A stretch of 64,000 nucleotides of DNA from Actinomycetota bacterium (GTDB taxonomy: Bacteria; Actinomycetota; Geothermincolia; Fen-727; Anoxymicrobiaceae): positions 62,001 through 126,000 of the forward strand of contig JAHJCO010000023.1 in assembly GCA_018831265.1 (NCBI GenBank), read 5' to 3'. The first letter of the stretch is position 1. Every line of letters begins with the position of its first letter. The notes under the pieces were generated by a model. It saw nothing but the letters and a program-made list of their open reading frames with translations. It was not told where the DNA came from and ran no database searches. The translations under genes and the position numbers were made by a program. Shown here in pieces: positions 17,774 to 26,774 of the stretch.

Positions 17774-18841
17774 ATGAGGCGCATCTCGAAGAAGATACGG
17801 GTGGGGGACGTAGCCGTGGGCGGTGATGCGCCCGTGACCGTCCAGTCGATGACAAACACCGACACCTCCGATGTGGAGGCGACCCTGGCTCAGATACGCG
17901 AGCTCGAGGCCGCCGGCTGCGACCTGGTGCGGGTAGCGGTGCCCGACGACAGGTCCGCCGACGCACTGCCGCGCATCATGGAGGGGACGCGCCTCCCTGT
18001 CATCGCCGATCTCCACTTCGACTGGCGGCTGGCCTTCTACGTCATGGAGCAGGGCGTGCCCGGCATCAGGATAAACCCCGGGACTCTGGGCAAGAGGGAG
18101 CGTGTCGGCGAGATAGCCGCCGAGGCCGCGCGGCGGGGCATCGCGGTCCGCATAGGCGTGAACTCCGGGTCGCTGGAGAGACGTTTCCTGGAGAAAGGGG
18201 AGCGGGCGGAGGCGGAGGCACTGGCGGCCAGCGCTCTGGATGGCGCCGAGCTGGTTGCGAGCCGCGGGGTCGAGAACATCAAGCTCTCGGTCAAGGCATC
18301 CGACGTCCCGCGCACCATCGAGGCCTACCGCTTCACCGCCGCGCGCTGCGACTGGCCGCTACACGTGGGCGTCACGGAGGCGGGCACCCTCTGGTCCGGC
18401 ACCATCAAGAGCGCGGTCGGCATCGGGGCCCTGCTCTCGGAGGGGATTGGTGATACCATCAGGGTCTCGCTCACCGCGTCGCCGGTGGAGGAGGTCCGCG
18501 TCGGGCGGAAGATCCTCGACTCGCTGGGCCTGCGCGAGTCGGGCCCGGAGGTCGTCTCCTGCCCGACGTGCGCGCGCACCGATTACGACGTCATCGCGAT
18601 GGCCGAGCGCGTCGAGCGTGAGCTAGAAAGCCTTTCCATACCCATCCGGGTGGCGGTCATGGGCTGCACCGTCAACGGGCCGGGCGAGGCCAGGGAGGCC
18701 GATATCGGCCTTGCCGGAGGCAGGGACGGAGGGCTCCTTTTCGTGAAAGGCGAGATGGTCCGCAAGGTGCCGTCCGAAAGCATGCTGGAGGAGCTGTTGA
18801 AGGAGATACGTAAGATGGCCTCACGGATAGAGGAGGCTTAG
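17774..18841 (+). CDS. ispG: 4-hydroxy-3-methylbut-2-enyl diphosphate synthase
   Basis: IspG reduces the cyclic diphosphate of the MEP pathway using a 4Fe-4S cluster. The 355-residue protein has the N-terminal barrel (VQSMTNTDTSDVEATLAQI; PVIADLHFDWRLA; GIRINPG). It also has the C-terminal cluster domain with CPTCARTDYDV and MGCTVNGPGEAREADIG, giving the three cysteine ligands. The length matches the short, two-domain bacterial form. An ATG with GGGG upstream follows the repeat region that separates it from rseP. Confidence 0.96.
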   Translation: MRRISKKIRVGDVAVGGDAPVTVQSMTNTDTSDVEATLAQIRELEAAGCDLVRVAVPDDRSADALPRIMEGTRLPVIADLHFDWRLAFYVMEQGVPGIRINPGTLGKRERVGEIAAEAARRGIAVRIGVNSGSLERRFLEKGERAEAEALAASALDGAELVASRGVENIKLSVKASDVPRTIEAYRFTAARCDWPLHVGVTEAGTLWSGTIKSAVGIGALLSEGIGDTIRVSLTASPVEEVRVGRKILDSLGLRESGPEVVSCPTCARTDYDVIAMAERVERELESLSIPIRVAVMGCTVNGPGEAREADIGLAGGRDGGLLFVKGEMVRKVPSESMLEELLKEIRKMASRIEEA

Positions 18842-18847
18842 AACAGC

Positions 18848-20554
18848 TTGAAGTTCACCCATGCAACGGTACCCACCCTCAAGGAGAAGCCCGCCGAGGC
18901 CGAGGTCGCCAGCCACGAGCTGCTGCTCCGCGCCGGGATGATGCGGCCGCTCGCGGCCGGCATCTACACTCTGCTTCCCCTTGGCGCGCTGGCCCTGGCC
19001 AGGATAGAGGACGTCGTGCGCGACGAGATGAACGCCGCGGGGGCCTGCGAGCTGATACTGCCGACCCTCCAGCCGTCGGACGCCTGGGAGGAGTCGGGCC
19101 GCTGGTCCGCCTACGGCCCGGAGATGATGCGCCTGGCCGACCGCCAGGGCCGCGACTTCTGCCTGGCCCCGACCGCCGAGGAGGTCATCACCCTGACCGT
19201 CGCGCGCATCGCGCCCTCGTACCGCGACCTCCCGTTGAACCTGTACCAGATTCAGACGAAGTTCCGCGACGAGACCAGGCCCCGCTTCGGCCTGCTGCGC
19301 GGCCGCGAGTTCCGCATGAAGGACGCCTACAGCTTCCATGCCGACGCCGCGGACCTGGACGAGACCTACGCCCGCATGTACGAGGCGTACTCGGCCATGG
19401 CCCGCCGCTGCTCGCTGGAGGTCAAGGTGGTAGAGGCGGCTACCGGGCTCATCGGCGGCGACATCTCGCACGAGTTCATGGTGGTCTCTGGAATAGGTGA
19501 GGACGTGCTGGTGTTCTGCGACTCTTGCGACTACGGAGCCAATGCCGAGCTCGAGTCCCACCGCCCCTCGCGCGCTATCGGAAGCCCGGGGGGCGCGGCC
19601 CCCGAGGAGGTCCACACCCCGGACATGACCACCATCCAGGACGTGGCCGCCTTCATCGGGGTCACCCCCGAGGCGGTCATAAAGTGCGTCATGTACGTGG
19701 CCGACGGCGAGGCGGTCGCCGCCTTCGTCCCGGGATACCGCGAGGTCAGCGAGCCGAAGCTGGCGGCCGCGCTCCGGACCGACGACTTCCACCCCCTGCG
19801 CGAGGACGAGCGGGAGCTCTTCGGCGGGCTCACCCCCGGGTTCACCGGGCCGGTCGGCCTGCGGGGGGTAAGGGTGCTCTACGATTCCGAGCTCGCGGGA
19901 GGGCAAGGGATGGTCTGCGGGGCCAACCGCCTCGACTATCATCTCAGGGGCGTGGATGAGGGCAGGGACTTCGCCGCCGAGCCGCTGGCGGACATCGCCG
20001 CGGCCGTCGCAGGAGACCTCTGCCCGCGCTGCGAGGGCTCGCTGGGGATGGCCCGGGGCATCGAGATAGGGCACATCTTCAAGCTGGGCCTGAAGTACTC
20101 CGAGCCGCTCAAGGCCCACTTCACGGATGCCGACGGGGTCTCGCGTCCGATGGTCATGGGTACCTACGGGATCGGCACCTCGCGCATTCTCCAGACGGTG
20201 GTCGAGCAGCACCGCGACGAAAAGGGGATATGCTGGCCGACCGCAGTGGCCCCCCTGCCGGTCGAGCTGATCGTCCTCGACCCCGGGAACGGGTCGCAGG
20301 CGGAGGCGGCGGCGCGCATCACCGGGGGTCTGGCCGAAAGGTCGGTACAGGTGCTTACCGACGAGCGGTCTCTGAGCCCTGGCATCAAGTTCAACGACGC
20401 GGACCTGGTCGGGCTTCCGGTCCAGGTCGTGCTGGGCAAGAAGCTCGTCGACGGGATGGTAGACCTGAAGATCCGCCACACGGGCGAGCGCAGGGACGTG
20501 GCCGCCGGGGACGCGGTGGGGGGAGTGATCCGTGCCCTCGAAGAAGCTCCCTAG
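18848..20554 (+). CDS. proS: Prolyl-tRNA synthetase, bacterial type
   Basis: This 568-residue class II synthetase charges proline. The N-terminal part has LLRAGMMRPLAAGIYTLLPLG. Motif 2 (TKFRDETRPRFGLLRGREFRMKDAYSFH) precedes the YbaK-like editing insertion (about residues 230-390; VIKCVMYVADGEAV). Motif 3 (GTYGIGTSRILQTVVEQH) and the anticodon domain follow. The insertion marks the bacterial form. The start is TTG at 18848, six bases after the ispG stop. Confidence 0.96.
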   Translation: MKFTHATVPTLKEKPAEAEVASHELLLRAGMMRPLAAGIYTLLPLGALALARIEDVVRDEMNAAGACELILPTLQPSDAWEESGRWSAYGPEMMRLADRQGRDFCLAPTAEEVITLTVARIAPSYRDLPLNLYQIQTKFRDETRPRFGLLRGREFRMKDAYSFHADAADLDETYARMYEAYSAMARRCSLEVKVVEAATGLIGGDISHEFMVVSGIGEDVLVFCDSCDYGANAELESHRPSRAIGSPGGAAPEEVHTPDMTTIQDVAAFIGVTPEAVIKCVMYVADGEAVAAFVPGYREVSEPKLAAALRTDDFHPLREDERELFGGLTPGFTGPVGLRGVRVLYDSELAGGQGMVCGANRLDYHLRGVDEGRDFAAEPLADIAAAVAGDLCPRCEGSLGMARGIEIGHIFKLGLKYSEPLKAHFTDADGVSRPMVMGTYGIGTSRILQTVVEQHRDEKGICWPTAVAPLPVELIVLDPGNGSQAEAAARITGGLAERSVQVLTDERSLSPGIKFNDADLVGLPVQVVLGKKLVDGMVDLKIRHTGERRDVAAGDAVGGVIRALEEAP

Positions 20555-20858
20555 GCGCCCCCGGTGGGGGGCGGGCCTGTTCGATCCCCCGGGCTCCAGC
20601 CTTCCCGACGGCTGGGTCGAGGTCGCACGGGCGCCCGACGGGCCGTCCGCCGGGCTGCTGGAGTCGCTGCTCAGGGAAGCCGGCATCCCCGTGATGTTGT
20701 GGAAGTCGGCCGTGTTCCCGTACCTGGGCTCGGGGATCGGCGGGGTCCGCACCGTGCTGGTACCCGGGGAGCGCAGGGAAGAGGCCTGCGCGCTGCTGGC
20801 GGACCGCTGGGACGCGGTCGCCGGGGAGAAAGGCGATGGAGGGACTGATGGAGACTGA
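20532..20858 (+). CDS. Small DUF2007-like protein
   Basis: This 108-residue protein overlaps the end of proS by 23 bases. Its middle (VEVARAPDGPSAGLLESLLREAGIPVML, then VLVPGERREEACALLA) matches the pattern of DUF2007 'putative signal transducing' proteins, which have a short ferredoxin-like fold. There the helix 'G...LLE..GI...L' follows a first strand. A GTG at 20532 with a strong GGGGGGAG site is used. Its role is unknown; the overlap with the next gene suggests joint translation with the phosphotransferase. Confidence 0.6.
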   Translation: MPSKKLPRRPRWGAGLFDPPGSSLPDGWVEVARAPDGPSAGLLESLLREAGIPVMLWKSAVFPYLGSGIGGVRTVLVPGERREEACALLADRWDAVAGEKGDGGTDGD

Positions 20859-21507
20859 GACCGAGACGGGAGCTTCGGCACCCGGGGCCGCTGAGGGACT
20901 CACGCGCGGGCAGCGCCGCGAGGAGGGCCTCCGCTGGTTCGCCGACTTCATATTCCAACCGTTTCTATGGGTCTTCGTCCATGCGCACATCTCGCCGAAC
21001 CTGATCACGATCCTGGGGATGGCCCTGGCGATCGTCAGCGGCTATCTTCTCGCGACGGGGTACGTTCCCCTCGCCGCGGTCTTCTTCACACTGTCGGGAA
21101 TACTCGACCTGGTAGACGGGTATGTCGCCAAGAAGATGGACATGGTATCGGTCTTCGGGTCTTTCCTGGACTCGGTCTCAGACAGGGTCAGCGACGCGGC
21201 GATATACACGGGCCTGATGGTCTACTACCTGAAGCGCGCCGAGGGAATGTATGTCGGCGTGGCCCTGGCGGTGTTCCTGGTCTCGTTCCTGATCAGCTAC
21301 GTGCGCGCGAGGGCCGAGGCCCTGGACGTCACCTGCCGCGCGGGGCTCATGTCCAGGCCTGTGCGCATGCTGCTGCTCGCAGCGGGGCTCTTCTTCAACG
21401 GGCTGTCGCCCTGGGTGCTGAAGGTGACTCTGTGGATACTGCTGGTGATGCTCGCCGAGACCCTGGTGTCGAGGCTGGTCGAGGTATGGAGGGCCATGGA
21501 GCGATGA
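20836..21507 (+). CDS. pgsA: CDP-alcohol phosphotransferase (PgsA/PI-phosphate synthase family)
   Basis: This enzyme of 223 residues moves a phosphatidyl group from CDP-diacylglycerol to an alcohol. The signature DxxDGxxA(x)nGxxxDxxxD is complete as DLVDGYVAKKMDM then GSFLDSVSDRVSD; Lys takes the place of the usual Arg after DG..A. There are about six membrane segments. An acyltransferase and a PimA-like glycosyltransferase follow, and an inositol-phosphatase-like gene lies nearby. I therefore infer phosphatidylinositol-phosphate synthase as in mycobacteria, but glycerol-phosphate as acceptor is not ruled out. The ATG at 20836 is given; an ATG at 20848 is possible. Confidence 0.82.
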   Translation: MEGLMETETETGASAPGAAEGLTRGQRREEGLRWFADFIFQPFLWVFVHAHISPNLITILGMALAIVSGYLLATGYVPLAAVFFTLSGILDLVDGYVAKKMDMVSVFGSFLDSVSDRVSDAAIYTGLMVYYLKRAEGMYVGVALAVFLVSFLISYVRARAEALDVTCRAGLMSRPVRMLLLAAGLFFNGLSPWVLKVTLWILLVMLAETLVSRLVEVWRAMER

Positions 21508-22412
21508 AGATCGGCTACTACATGTTCGTGCTCGCGGACAAGGTCGTCGAGAAGGTGCCCATAGGGATCACCCGGGCGGTCGCCCACGCGGGCGGCACCA
21601 CGTACTACTACCTGTTCGGGGCAAAACGGAGGCTGGTGCAGCGCAACATGCGCCGGGCCCTGGGGTCGGAGGCCTCCGAGGCCGAGGTCCGTAGGACGGC
21701 GCGGAGCGTGTGCCGCTACTACGCCGACTACTGGGTGGACATCTTCTGGCTTCCTACGAAATCCCGCGAGTACGTGCTCGAGCGCTTCGGAAAGGTCGGG
21801 GAGGAGCCCCTGGAGCGCGCGGTCAACTCGGGCAAGGGCACCCTCATAGTCCTGCCGCACTTCGGGTCCTGGGAGGCGGGGGCGGTCTACCTGTCCAGCC
21901 TGGGCAAGTTCGCCGCCGTCGCCGAGGTGCTCAAGCCTCCGGAGCTGTTCGACATGTTCTGCAGGCTGCGCAAGGGGGTGGGCATAGACATCTTCCCATA
22001 CGACCACAAGCCCGATACCCGGGACCGGATGGTCGAGGCACTCAAGGAGAACACCATACTGGCGCTGCTCTGTGACCGCGACCTGAAAGGCAAGGGGATC
22101 GAGGTGGAGTTCTTCGGGGAGCGGACCACGCTGCCGCCGGGCCCGGCCGCACTGGCGATGCGCAGCGGCTCTCCGATCGTGTGCGTCAACGTCCGCAACG
22201 TCGAGGGTGGATGGGTGGGACACGCGACCCAGCCCATCTGGGTGGAATCGCCGGCCGACGAGGAAGGCAGGCAGGAGGTCGTGGCGCGGACCATGCAGGA
22301 GGTCGCCCACCGGCTGGAGGAGCTGATACGCGAGGACCCCGCGCAGTGGCACATGATGATGCCGGCCTGGCCCTCGGACCGGCAGGCCTCAGGAACCCCC
22401 GCCAAGGATTGA
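21504..22412 (+). CDS. Lysophospholipid/lipid A-type acyltransferase (PatA-like)
   Basis: This 302-residue protein belongs to the LpxL/HtrB acyltransferase family. An N-terminal hydrophobic stretch leads to the catalytic H(x)4E motif in LIVLPHFGSWEAG. LCDRDLKGKGIEVEFFGERTTLPPGPAALA and IREDPAQWHMMMPAW follow, typical of the family. It overlaps the phosphotransferase by four bases (ATGA). In Mycobacterium the gene between PI synthase and PimA is the acyltransferase PatA, which acylates phosphatidylinositol mannoside; the same role is inferred here. The 3' end overlaps the convergent minus-strand gene by 24 bases. Confidence 0.85.
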   Translation: MKIGYYMFVLADKVVEKVPIGITRAVAHAGGTTYYYLFGAKRRLVQRNMRRALGSEASEAEVRRTARSVCRYYADYWVDIFWLPTKSREYVLERFGKVGEEPLERAVNSGKGTLIVLPHFGSWEAGAVYLSSLGKFAAVAEVLKPPELFDMFCRLRKGVGIDIFPYDHKPDTRDRMVEALKENTILALLCDRDLKGKGIEVEFFGERTTLPPGPAALAMRSGSPIVCVNVRNVEGGWVGHATQPIWVESPADEEGRQEVVARTMQEVAHRLEELIREDPAQWHMMMPAWPSDRQASGTPAKD

Positions 22413-23450
22413 GACAAGCGCTCCGGCGGCGGCCTCGCCGCCGGCCATCTCCGAGTGACGCGCCGGTATCAGCGCCGGCTCGTCCGCACCGACCGCCCGG
22501 GCCAGCGCGCCCGTCGCCCCGGGCGAGTTGAACCAGCAGTCTCCCGTCCCCACGATCGATACGGCCCCGGCCGGCAGCCCCGTCGTCACCGGGAGACCCT
22601 CGACCACCTCCGAGAGTGGGATCCGCCGGCCTGGAGCGCGGGCCGCCGGTCTTAACAGCGCCTTCAGGAGCTCAGGAGGCTTCAGCTCCCGGGCCGAGTC
22701 GGTGGCGGGGTGGCCGGCCGGTTCCCGCGCGGGCGGGTCCAGCGCGACCGCCCGCCCCGCCTTACCGTCAGCCACCGCCTGCATCGCCAGCGCGCCTCCC
22801 AGGCCGATTCCCACAACGTCCGCGGGGATGCCCCCTGTCCTGCCCGCGAGCTCGTCCAGGGCCGTGCGGACGAGATACTTCATGACGGGATCCTCGAGGA
22901 GCCTCTCACCGCCCGGGCCGCCGTCCAGCTGGACGGCCAGGCACGGATGGCCCGCAGTCGCGAGCCGCGAGACCAGCGCTCCGAGATCGGAGACGGGCCT
23001 GCCGTAGTCGCCCAGCACCAGTACGGGGCTTCCACCGGCGCTCCGGAAGAGGGCCGGAGACCTCGTCCCTCCGACGTCCAGGTCGAAGCACTCCCCTCCG
23101 CCGCCTTCGAAGGAGACCGGGCGGTAGGCGCCCCTGAAGAGAAGCGACGCCAGGACACCCTGTACAAGTACCGCGAGCACCATGCCGGCGATGAGCAGTA
23201 CCAGCGTCTCGAAGCCCTCCACATCCGGGGAAGCGAAGTGCCCCCGCCCACTGAAGTACCAGGCCGTTGAGCCCACCAGGATCGTACATCCCAGCGCGGC
23301 GCTCAGGACGCGTCGGTCCGGGTATCCCGTCAGCGAGAAGCCGGAGAGCCGCTTCCAGGCGACGACCAGCTGGCAGGCTCCCAGGAAGAGGAGCACGAAG
23401 TAGGCGAGCATCCCCCACATGTCTCCCCTGAGGTGTATGAGCCTGCTCAT
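22389..23450 (-). CDS. Membrane protein with alpha/beta-hydrolase-like domain lacking the serine
   Basis: I do not recognise this 353-residue protein. Three to four membrane segments occupy the first 130 residues (MLAYFVLLFLGACQLVVAW; VLSAALGCTILVGSTAWYF; LVLLIAGMVLAVLVQGVLAS). A soluble domain follows with strands and turns like an alpha/beta hydrolase (SPVLVLGDYGR; PCLAVQLDGGPGG; VVGIGLGGALAMQAVADG). The nucleophile elbow reads G-I-G-L-G instead of G-x-S-x-G, so it probably is not a hydrolase. The ATG at 23450 overlaps the PAP2 stop, so the two form an operon on the minus strand inside the glycolipid cluster. Confidence 0.6.
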   Translation of the reverse strand: MSRLIHLRGDMWGMLAYFVLLFLGACQLVVAWKRLSGFSLTGYPDRRVLSAALGCTILVGSTAWYFSGRGHFASPDVEGFETLVLLIAGMVLAVLVQGVLASLLFRGAYRPVSFEGGGGECFDLDVGGTRSPALFRSAGGSPVLVLGDYGRPVSDLGALVSRLATAGHPCLAVQLDGGPGGERLLEDPVMKYLVRTALDELAGRTGGIPADVVGIGLGGALAMQAVADGKAGRAVALDPPAREPAGHPATDSARELKPPELLKALLRPAARAPGRRIPLSEVVEGLPVTTGLPAGAVSIVGTGDCWFNSPGATGALARAVGADEPALIPARHSEMAGGEAAAGALVSILGGGS

Positions 23451-24088
23451 CCGCTTTGCCTCCGGTAGCGTGCCGGGGGAGGCTCCCAGGCGCACAACAC
23501 CCTGTACAGCGCCCTGTTGCAGGCGCGCGAGACCGGCGAGAAGGCAGGCTCGGCGGCCTTGACCAACAGGACGCAGCCCAGTCCCAGAACGGCGCCGGCG
23601 ATGATGTCGGCAGGGTAGTGGACGCCCGCGGTCACACGGCACAGGCCGACCAGGCACGCCAGGGCGAGCATGACGGCGCCCACCCTGCGGCGGTACAAGA
23701 GCGTGGCGAACGCCAGGGTGAACGCGAGGGTCGCGGCGTTGGATGGGAACGCCGAATCGGTGTTATGGTAGAAGAGCATGCTGACCGGGTAGCTCGAGAA
23801 CGGCCGCGGCCTGAAGAACAGCCTGTTCATCGCGTAGAGGAGCAGCATCGACAGCACCACCGCGGCCAGCGCGCAGATGACACAGCGGAAGTCGCGTTCG
23901 CGCGAGTCGTGGTCGCGGGCGAACAGCACAAGGGAGAGCACGGTAACGGTCATGATCACTGGAATGATATGGTCGTCGGCGCCGGCCTTCACCGCCCAGT
24001 CGAGCGGGCGCCAGGCACCGGCGGCGGAGTTGAAGAAGTGAAACACCGCCCGGTCGAGCCCGATGAAGAACTGGAAGATCCCGGCCAA
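23447..24088 (-). CDS. PAP2-family membrane phosphatase
   Basis: This membrane protein of at least 213 residues has the three PAP2 motifs. They are NRLFFRPRPF (motif 1), AFPSNAATLAF (motif 2, Asn in place of the usual Gly-His) and RVTAGVHYPADIIAG (motif 3, with the catalytic His and Asp). Such enzymes remove phosphate from lipid phosphates such as phosphatidate or undecaprenyl diphosphate. The first part FFIGLDRAVFHFF resembles the N-terminus of undecaprenyl-diphosphatase-like members. A TTG at 24088 is chosen because longer forms would overlap the divergent glycosyltransferase; the start is uncertain. The loss of the motif-2 His is odd and may affect activity. Confidence 0.8.
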   Translation of the reverse strand: MAGIFQFFIGLDRAVFHFFNSAAGAWRPLDWAVKAGADDHIIPVIMTVTVLSLVLFARDHDSRERDFRCVICALAAVVLSMLLLYAMNRLFFRPRPFSSYPVSMLFYHNTDSAFPSNAATLAFTLAFATLLYRRRVGAVMLALACLVGLCRVTAGVHYPADIIAGAVLGLGCVLLVKAAEPAFSPVSRACNRALYRVLCAWEPPPARYRRQSG

Positions 24089-24177
24089 GGTTCCCGCCCC
24101 TATCCGGGGGCCGAAGGGCCCCGCTGCGTGCCGACAATGATAAACGATTTCCCCTCCCCTGGCATGATGAGGCACGG

Positions 24178-25278
24178 ATGAGGATCGCGATGGTCTCGCC
24201 CTACTCCTGGGCACACCCGGGGGGGGTCAACAACCACGTCGAGGGGCTCGTGTCCGGGCTGCTCGCCCGCGGACACGAGGTGATGGTGATGGCGCCCGAC
24301 GCGCCTCGCGGTGCGGCGCGGCCGGAGGGTGTCCTGTTCGCCGATGCCGGGCGGTCGATACCCGTCCGCGCGAACGGCTCGGTCGCCAACCTGGCTCTCA
24401 TCCCCGGTACAGGGCGGAGGGTGCGAGAGGCCCTGGCGGGTTTCGGTCCGGATGTGGTGCACGTCCACGAGCCGATGGTACCCCTGGTCTCCACCTCGGC
24501 GGCGTCGGCCGGCGGCGCCAGGCTCGTCGGCACGTTCCACGCGGCGGGAGAGGGCTCCGTGCTATATGCCCTGGCGGGGCTTACCCGGAAGAAGCTCTTC
24601 TTGCGGCTGGACCGCCGGATAGCGGTCTCGGGACCGGCGCGGGACCTCGCGTCACGCTACTTTCCGGGCGACTACGTGATAGTCCCCAACGGCGTGGACA
24701 CCGCTCGCTTCAAGCCGGGCCTGCCGGCGCCGGGCGGCTTTCCGGACGGACCCACTGTCCTCTTCGTCGGCCGCGACGAGCCGAGGAAGGGGCTCGGGGT
24801 GCTGCTGGAGGCGTTCCCGGCCGTGAGGGAGGCGGTGCCCGGGTGCCGCCTGGTCCTGGCCGGGTCGGGCATAGCACCCGCGAAGGTCGCGCGCAGGCTC
24901 CCGGCGGGGCTCGCGAGCGAGGTCGCGGTTGTCGGCTTCGTCCCCAACGAGGACCTGCCCGCGTACTACTCGGCCGCGAGCGTGTTCTGCGCCCCTGCAC
25001 TGGGCGGCGAGAGCTTCGGCGTGGTGCTCATCGAGGCGATGGCCTCCGGGACTCCGGTGGTCGCCTCCGACATCCCCGGTTACGCCTCTGTGGTGGAGCA
25101 GGCGGGTGGGGGAGTGCTGTTCCCGCGTGACGACTCAGAAGGCCTGGCCCACGAGGTCGCGGATCTGCTGGCCGATGAGGACAGGCGCCGGGAGCTCTCC
25201 AGAAGGGGCATCGAAGGCGTCAAGGAGTTCTCCTGGGACCGCCTCGCGCCGCGAATAGAAGAGATTTACCGGGGCTGA
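24178..25278 (+). CDS. pimA: GT4 glycosyltransferase, PimA-like
   Basis: This GT-B fold glycosyltransferase of 366 residues closely follows the PimA pattern. It starts MRIAMVSPYSWAHPGGVNNHVEGL, has DVVHVHEPMVPL in the first domain, then IVPNGVDTARF, VLFVGRDEPRKGLGVLLEAF and GESFGVVLIEAMASGTPVVASDIPGY. PimA moves mannose from GDP-mannose to phosphatidylinositol on the inner face of the membrane. The gene completes a phosphotransferase-acyltransferase-mannosyltransferase set like the mycobacterial one, split here by a two-gene minus-strand operon. The sugar and acceptor are inferred from context. Confidence 0.85.
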   Translation: MRIAMVSPYSWAHPGGVNNHVEGLVSGLLARGHEVMVMAPDAPRGAARPEGVLFADAGRSIPVRANGSVANLALIPGTGRRVREALAGFGPDVVHVHEPMVPLVSTSAASAGGARLVGTFHAAGEGSVLYALAGLTRKKLFLRLDRRIAVSGPARDLASRYFPGDYVIVPNGVDTARFKPGLPAPGGFPDGPTVLFVGRDEPRKGLGVLLEAFPAVREAVPGCRLVLAGSGIAPAKVARRLPAGLASEVAVVGFVPNEDLPAYYSAASVFCAPALGGESFGVVLIEAMASGTPVVASDIPGYASVVEQAGGGVLFPRDDSEGLAHEVADLLADEDRRRELSRRGIEGVKEFSWDRLAPRIEEIYRG

Positions 25279-25287
25279 GGTACTAAC

Positions 25288-26634
25288 TCAGACCGGCGGC
25301 TTTATCTCCAGCGGTGCGCCGAAGTTACCGAGCGTGGCCTCGACGTGGCAGCTGAAGCTGCCGGCATCCTTCTGTTCGAAGCCTGAGGCGTTCGCCGTGA
25401 ACATGACAGGGTGGTGCTGCGCGTCGAGCCGGACCTCGACGTCCGCCCTGGTCACGTCCGTGGTCTCGGCCTCGGGCAACAGGCCGGCGACGAACCCGGT
25501 AGCTCCGTGGAAGGCCAACTGCTCGTCCCCGGTGCCCCCCGGCTGCCCGGTGATTACCCTGGCCCCGGAGGCGCTTCCCAGCAGGGAGCGGGGGCTGAAG
25601 TCCATGGTGGCGCGCGAGGGCTCCCAGGCGCCGCTCTCTGAGAGTTCCCAGGCCTTTCCACCGGATCGTATGTACTCGCGGTAAAGCGGCAGGCCCGGAA
25701 GGTCCCCGGCATAGACGGCGTGGAACGCGCCGTCGCCCGCAACGTCCACGGCGACCTTCCCCGAGCGCGAAACCCCGGACCCGGTCGTTACCGCCACGTT
25801 GGCGTCCAGGTGGTATGAGACCCCTGCCATTGCGGCCTCGGCGGCTCCCAGAGACTTCTGTCCCGCGCCGGCGAAGTAGCTCCCCCCGGCGACCATGTAT
25901 GCGAGAGCGACCAGGAGCATCGCACACGCGACGGCTGCCACCAGGTAGCGGGGGCTGGCGAGCGCCTTCAGGCGGGACAGCACCGCTTCCATATCCACCC
26001 CGGGGCGCCGGGCCCTTGTCTGGCGCGGCGCGACGGGCCGGCTTGGCGCCCGCGGGACCGGCCTCCTGAGAGGCGGTTGCGGGGCCGGCGCGGCGAACGG
26101 CGGCTGAACGGGGTCGACGGCGAAGGCGGGCGTATAAGCGGCGGATGGATCGGGCGGTGGCGGCAGGCCGTCGGAGCGTCCCTGCTTCCCGCGCGGGCGC
26201 CGTCCCGAGCGCCTGCCTTTCCGGCGTTCGTCGCCGGAACCCGCGGGGCGGTCGCCATAGACGTCGCTCGGTGCCGGCGCACTCCCGCCGGTCATGATGG
26301 CGAAGGCGTCACCCGGGGCGGGGCCCGTATACGGGCCCGAGGTTCCACCGCCTATGTCGTAACCGCCGGAGGCGAACCCCCTGCCCTGCATAGTGTCGTC
26401 GAGGTCGGGTGGGGGTGGGAGGAGGTCGGCCCTGGCCGCCCAATCCGGTGGCTCGTCGAAGCCACCGACACCGGGACTCGGTTCCTCGGGTGGGGCGGTG
26501 GGGCCCGTGGGCCGAGTGGCCATCGGCCCGGGGTCCGCGCCCGGGGCCTGGGCGGCGCCCATCAGGAATCGGCATTTCATGCAGTACTCGGCCCTGTCTG
26601 GGTTCAGGAACCCGCAGCGGGGGCAGTCCTTCAA
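25288..26634 (-). CDS. Zinc-ribbon membrane protein with extracytoplasmic LppX-like domain
   Basis: This protein of about 448 residues begins with a zinc ribbon (CPRCGFLNPDRAEYCMKC). A proline-rich disordered stretch follows to about residue 225, then one membrane helix (YLVAAVACAMLLVALAYMV) and an outside domain of about 180 residues. The outside domain has alternating strands (VSYHLDANVAVTT; GKVAVDVAGDGAFHAVY; ADVEVRLDAQHHPVMFTA). This pattern is reminiscent of LppX/LprG/LolA-type lipid carriers, but that is only a resemblance. A TTG at 26634 fits GGAGG eight bases before it; a GTG at 26649 has no site. It is divergent from the inositol-phosphatase gene. Function is unknown. Confidence 0.6.
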   Translation of the reverse strand: MKDCPRCGFLNPDRAEYCMKCRFLMGAAQAPGADPGPMATRPTGPTAPPEEPSPGVGGFDEPPDWAARADLLPPPPDLDDTMQGRGFASGGYDIGGGTSGPYTGPAPGDAFAIMTGGSAPAPSDVYGDRPAGSGDERRKGRRSGRRPRGKQGRSDGLPPPPDPSAAYTPAFAVDPVQPPFAAPAPQPPLRRPVPRAPSRPVAPRQTRARRPGVDMEAVLSRLKALASPRYLVAAVACAMLLVALAYMVAGGSYFAGAGQKSLGAAEAAMAGVSYHLDANVAVTTGSGVSRSGKVAVDVAGDGAFHAVYAGDLPGLPLYREYIRSGGKAWELSESGAWEPSRATMDFSPRSLLGSASGARVITGQPGGTGDEQLAFHGATGFVAGLLPEAETTDVTRADVEVRLDAQHHPVMFTANASGFEQKDAGSFSCHVEATLGNFGAPLEIKPPV

Positions 26635-26774
26635 TCGATCATCCTCCACCTAGCCGTGCGTACAGAGGCATGATATCAGAGGTCGGCGCGGCGGAGATAT
26701 GATGTCTCCTCCGCAGCGGCCCGTCCATGCTCGGTTATACTGCCTTTGTCGCATTCGATCGTGGAGGGAAGCAC

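Noticed and set aside
18821-20881. Open frame of 686 codons on the minus strand opposite proS
   Set aside because: It lies fully opposite proS and the next gene, shows biased composition and no domain, so it is a by-product of GC-rich codons.
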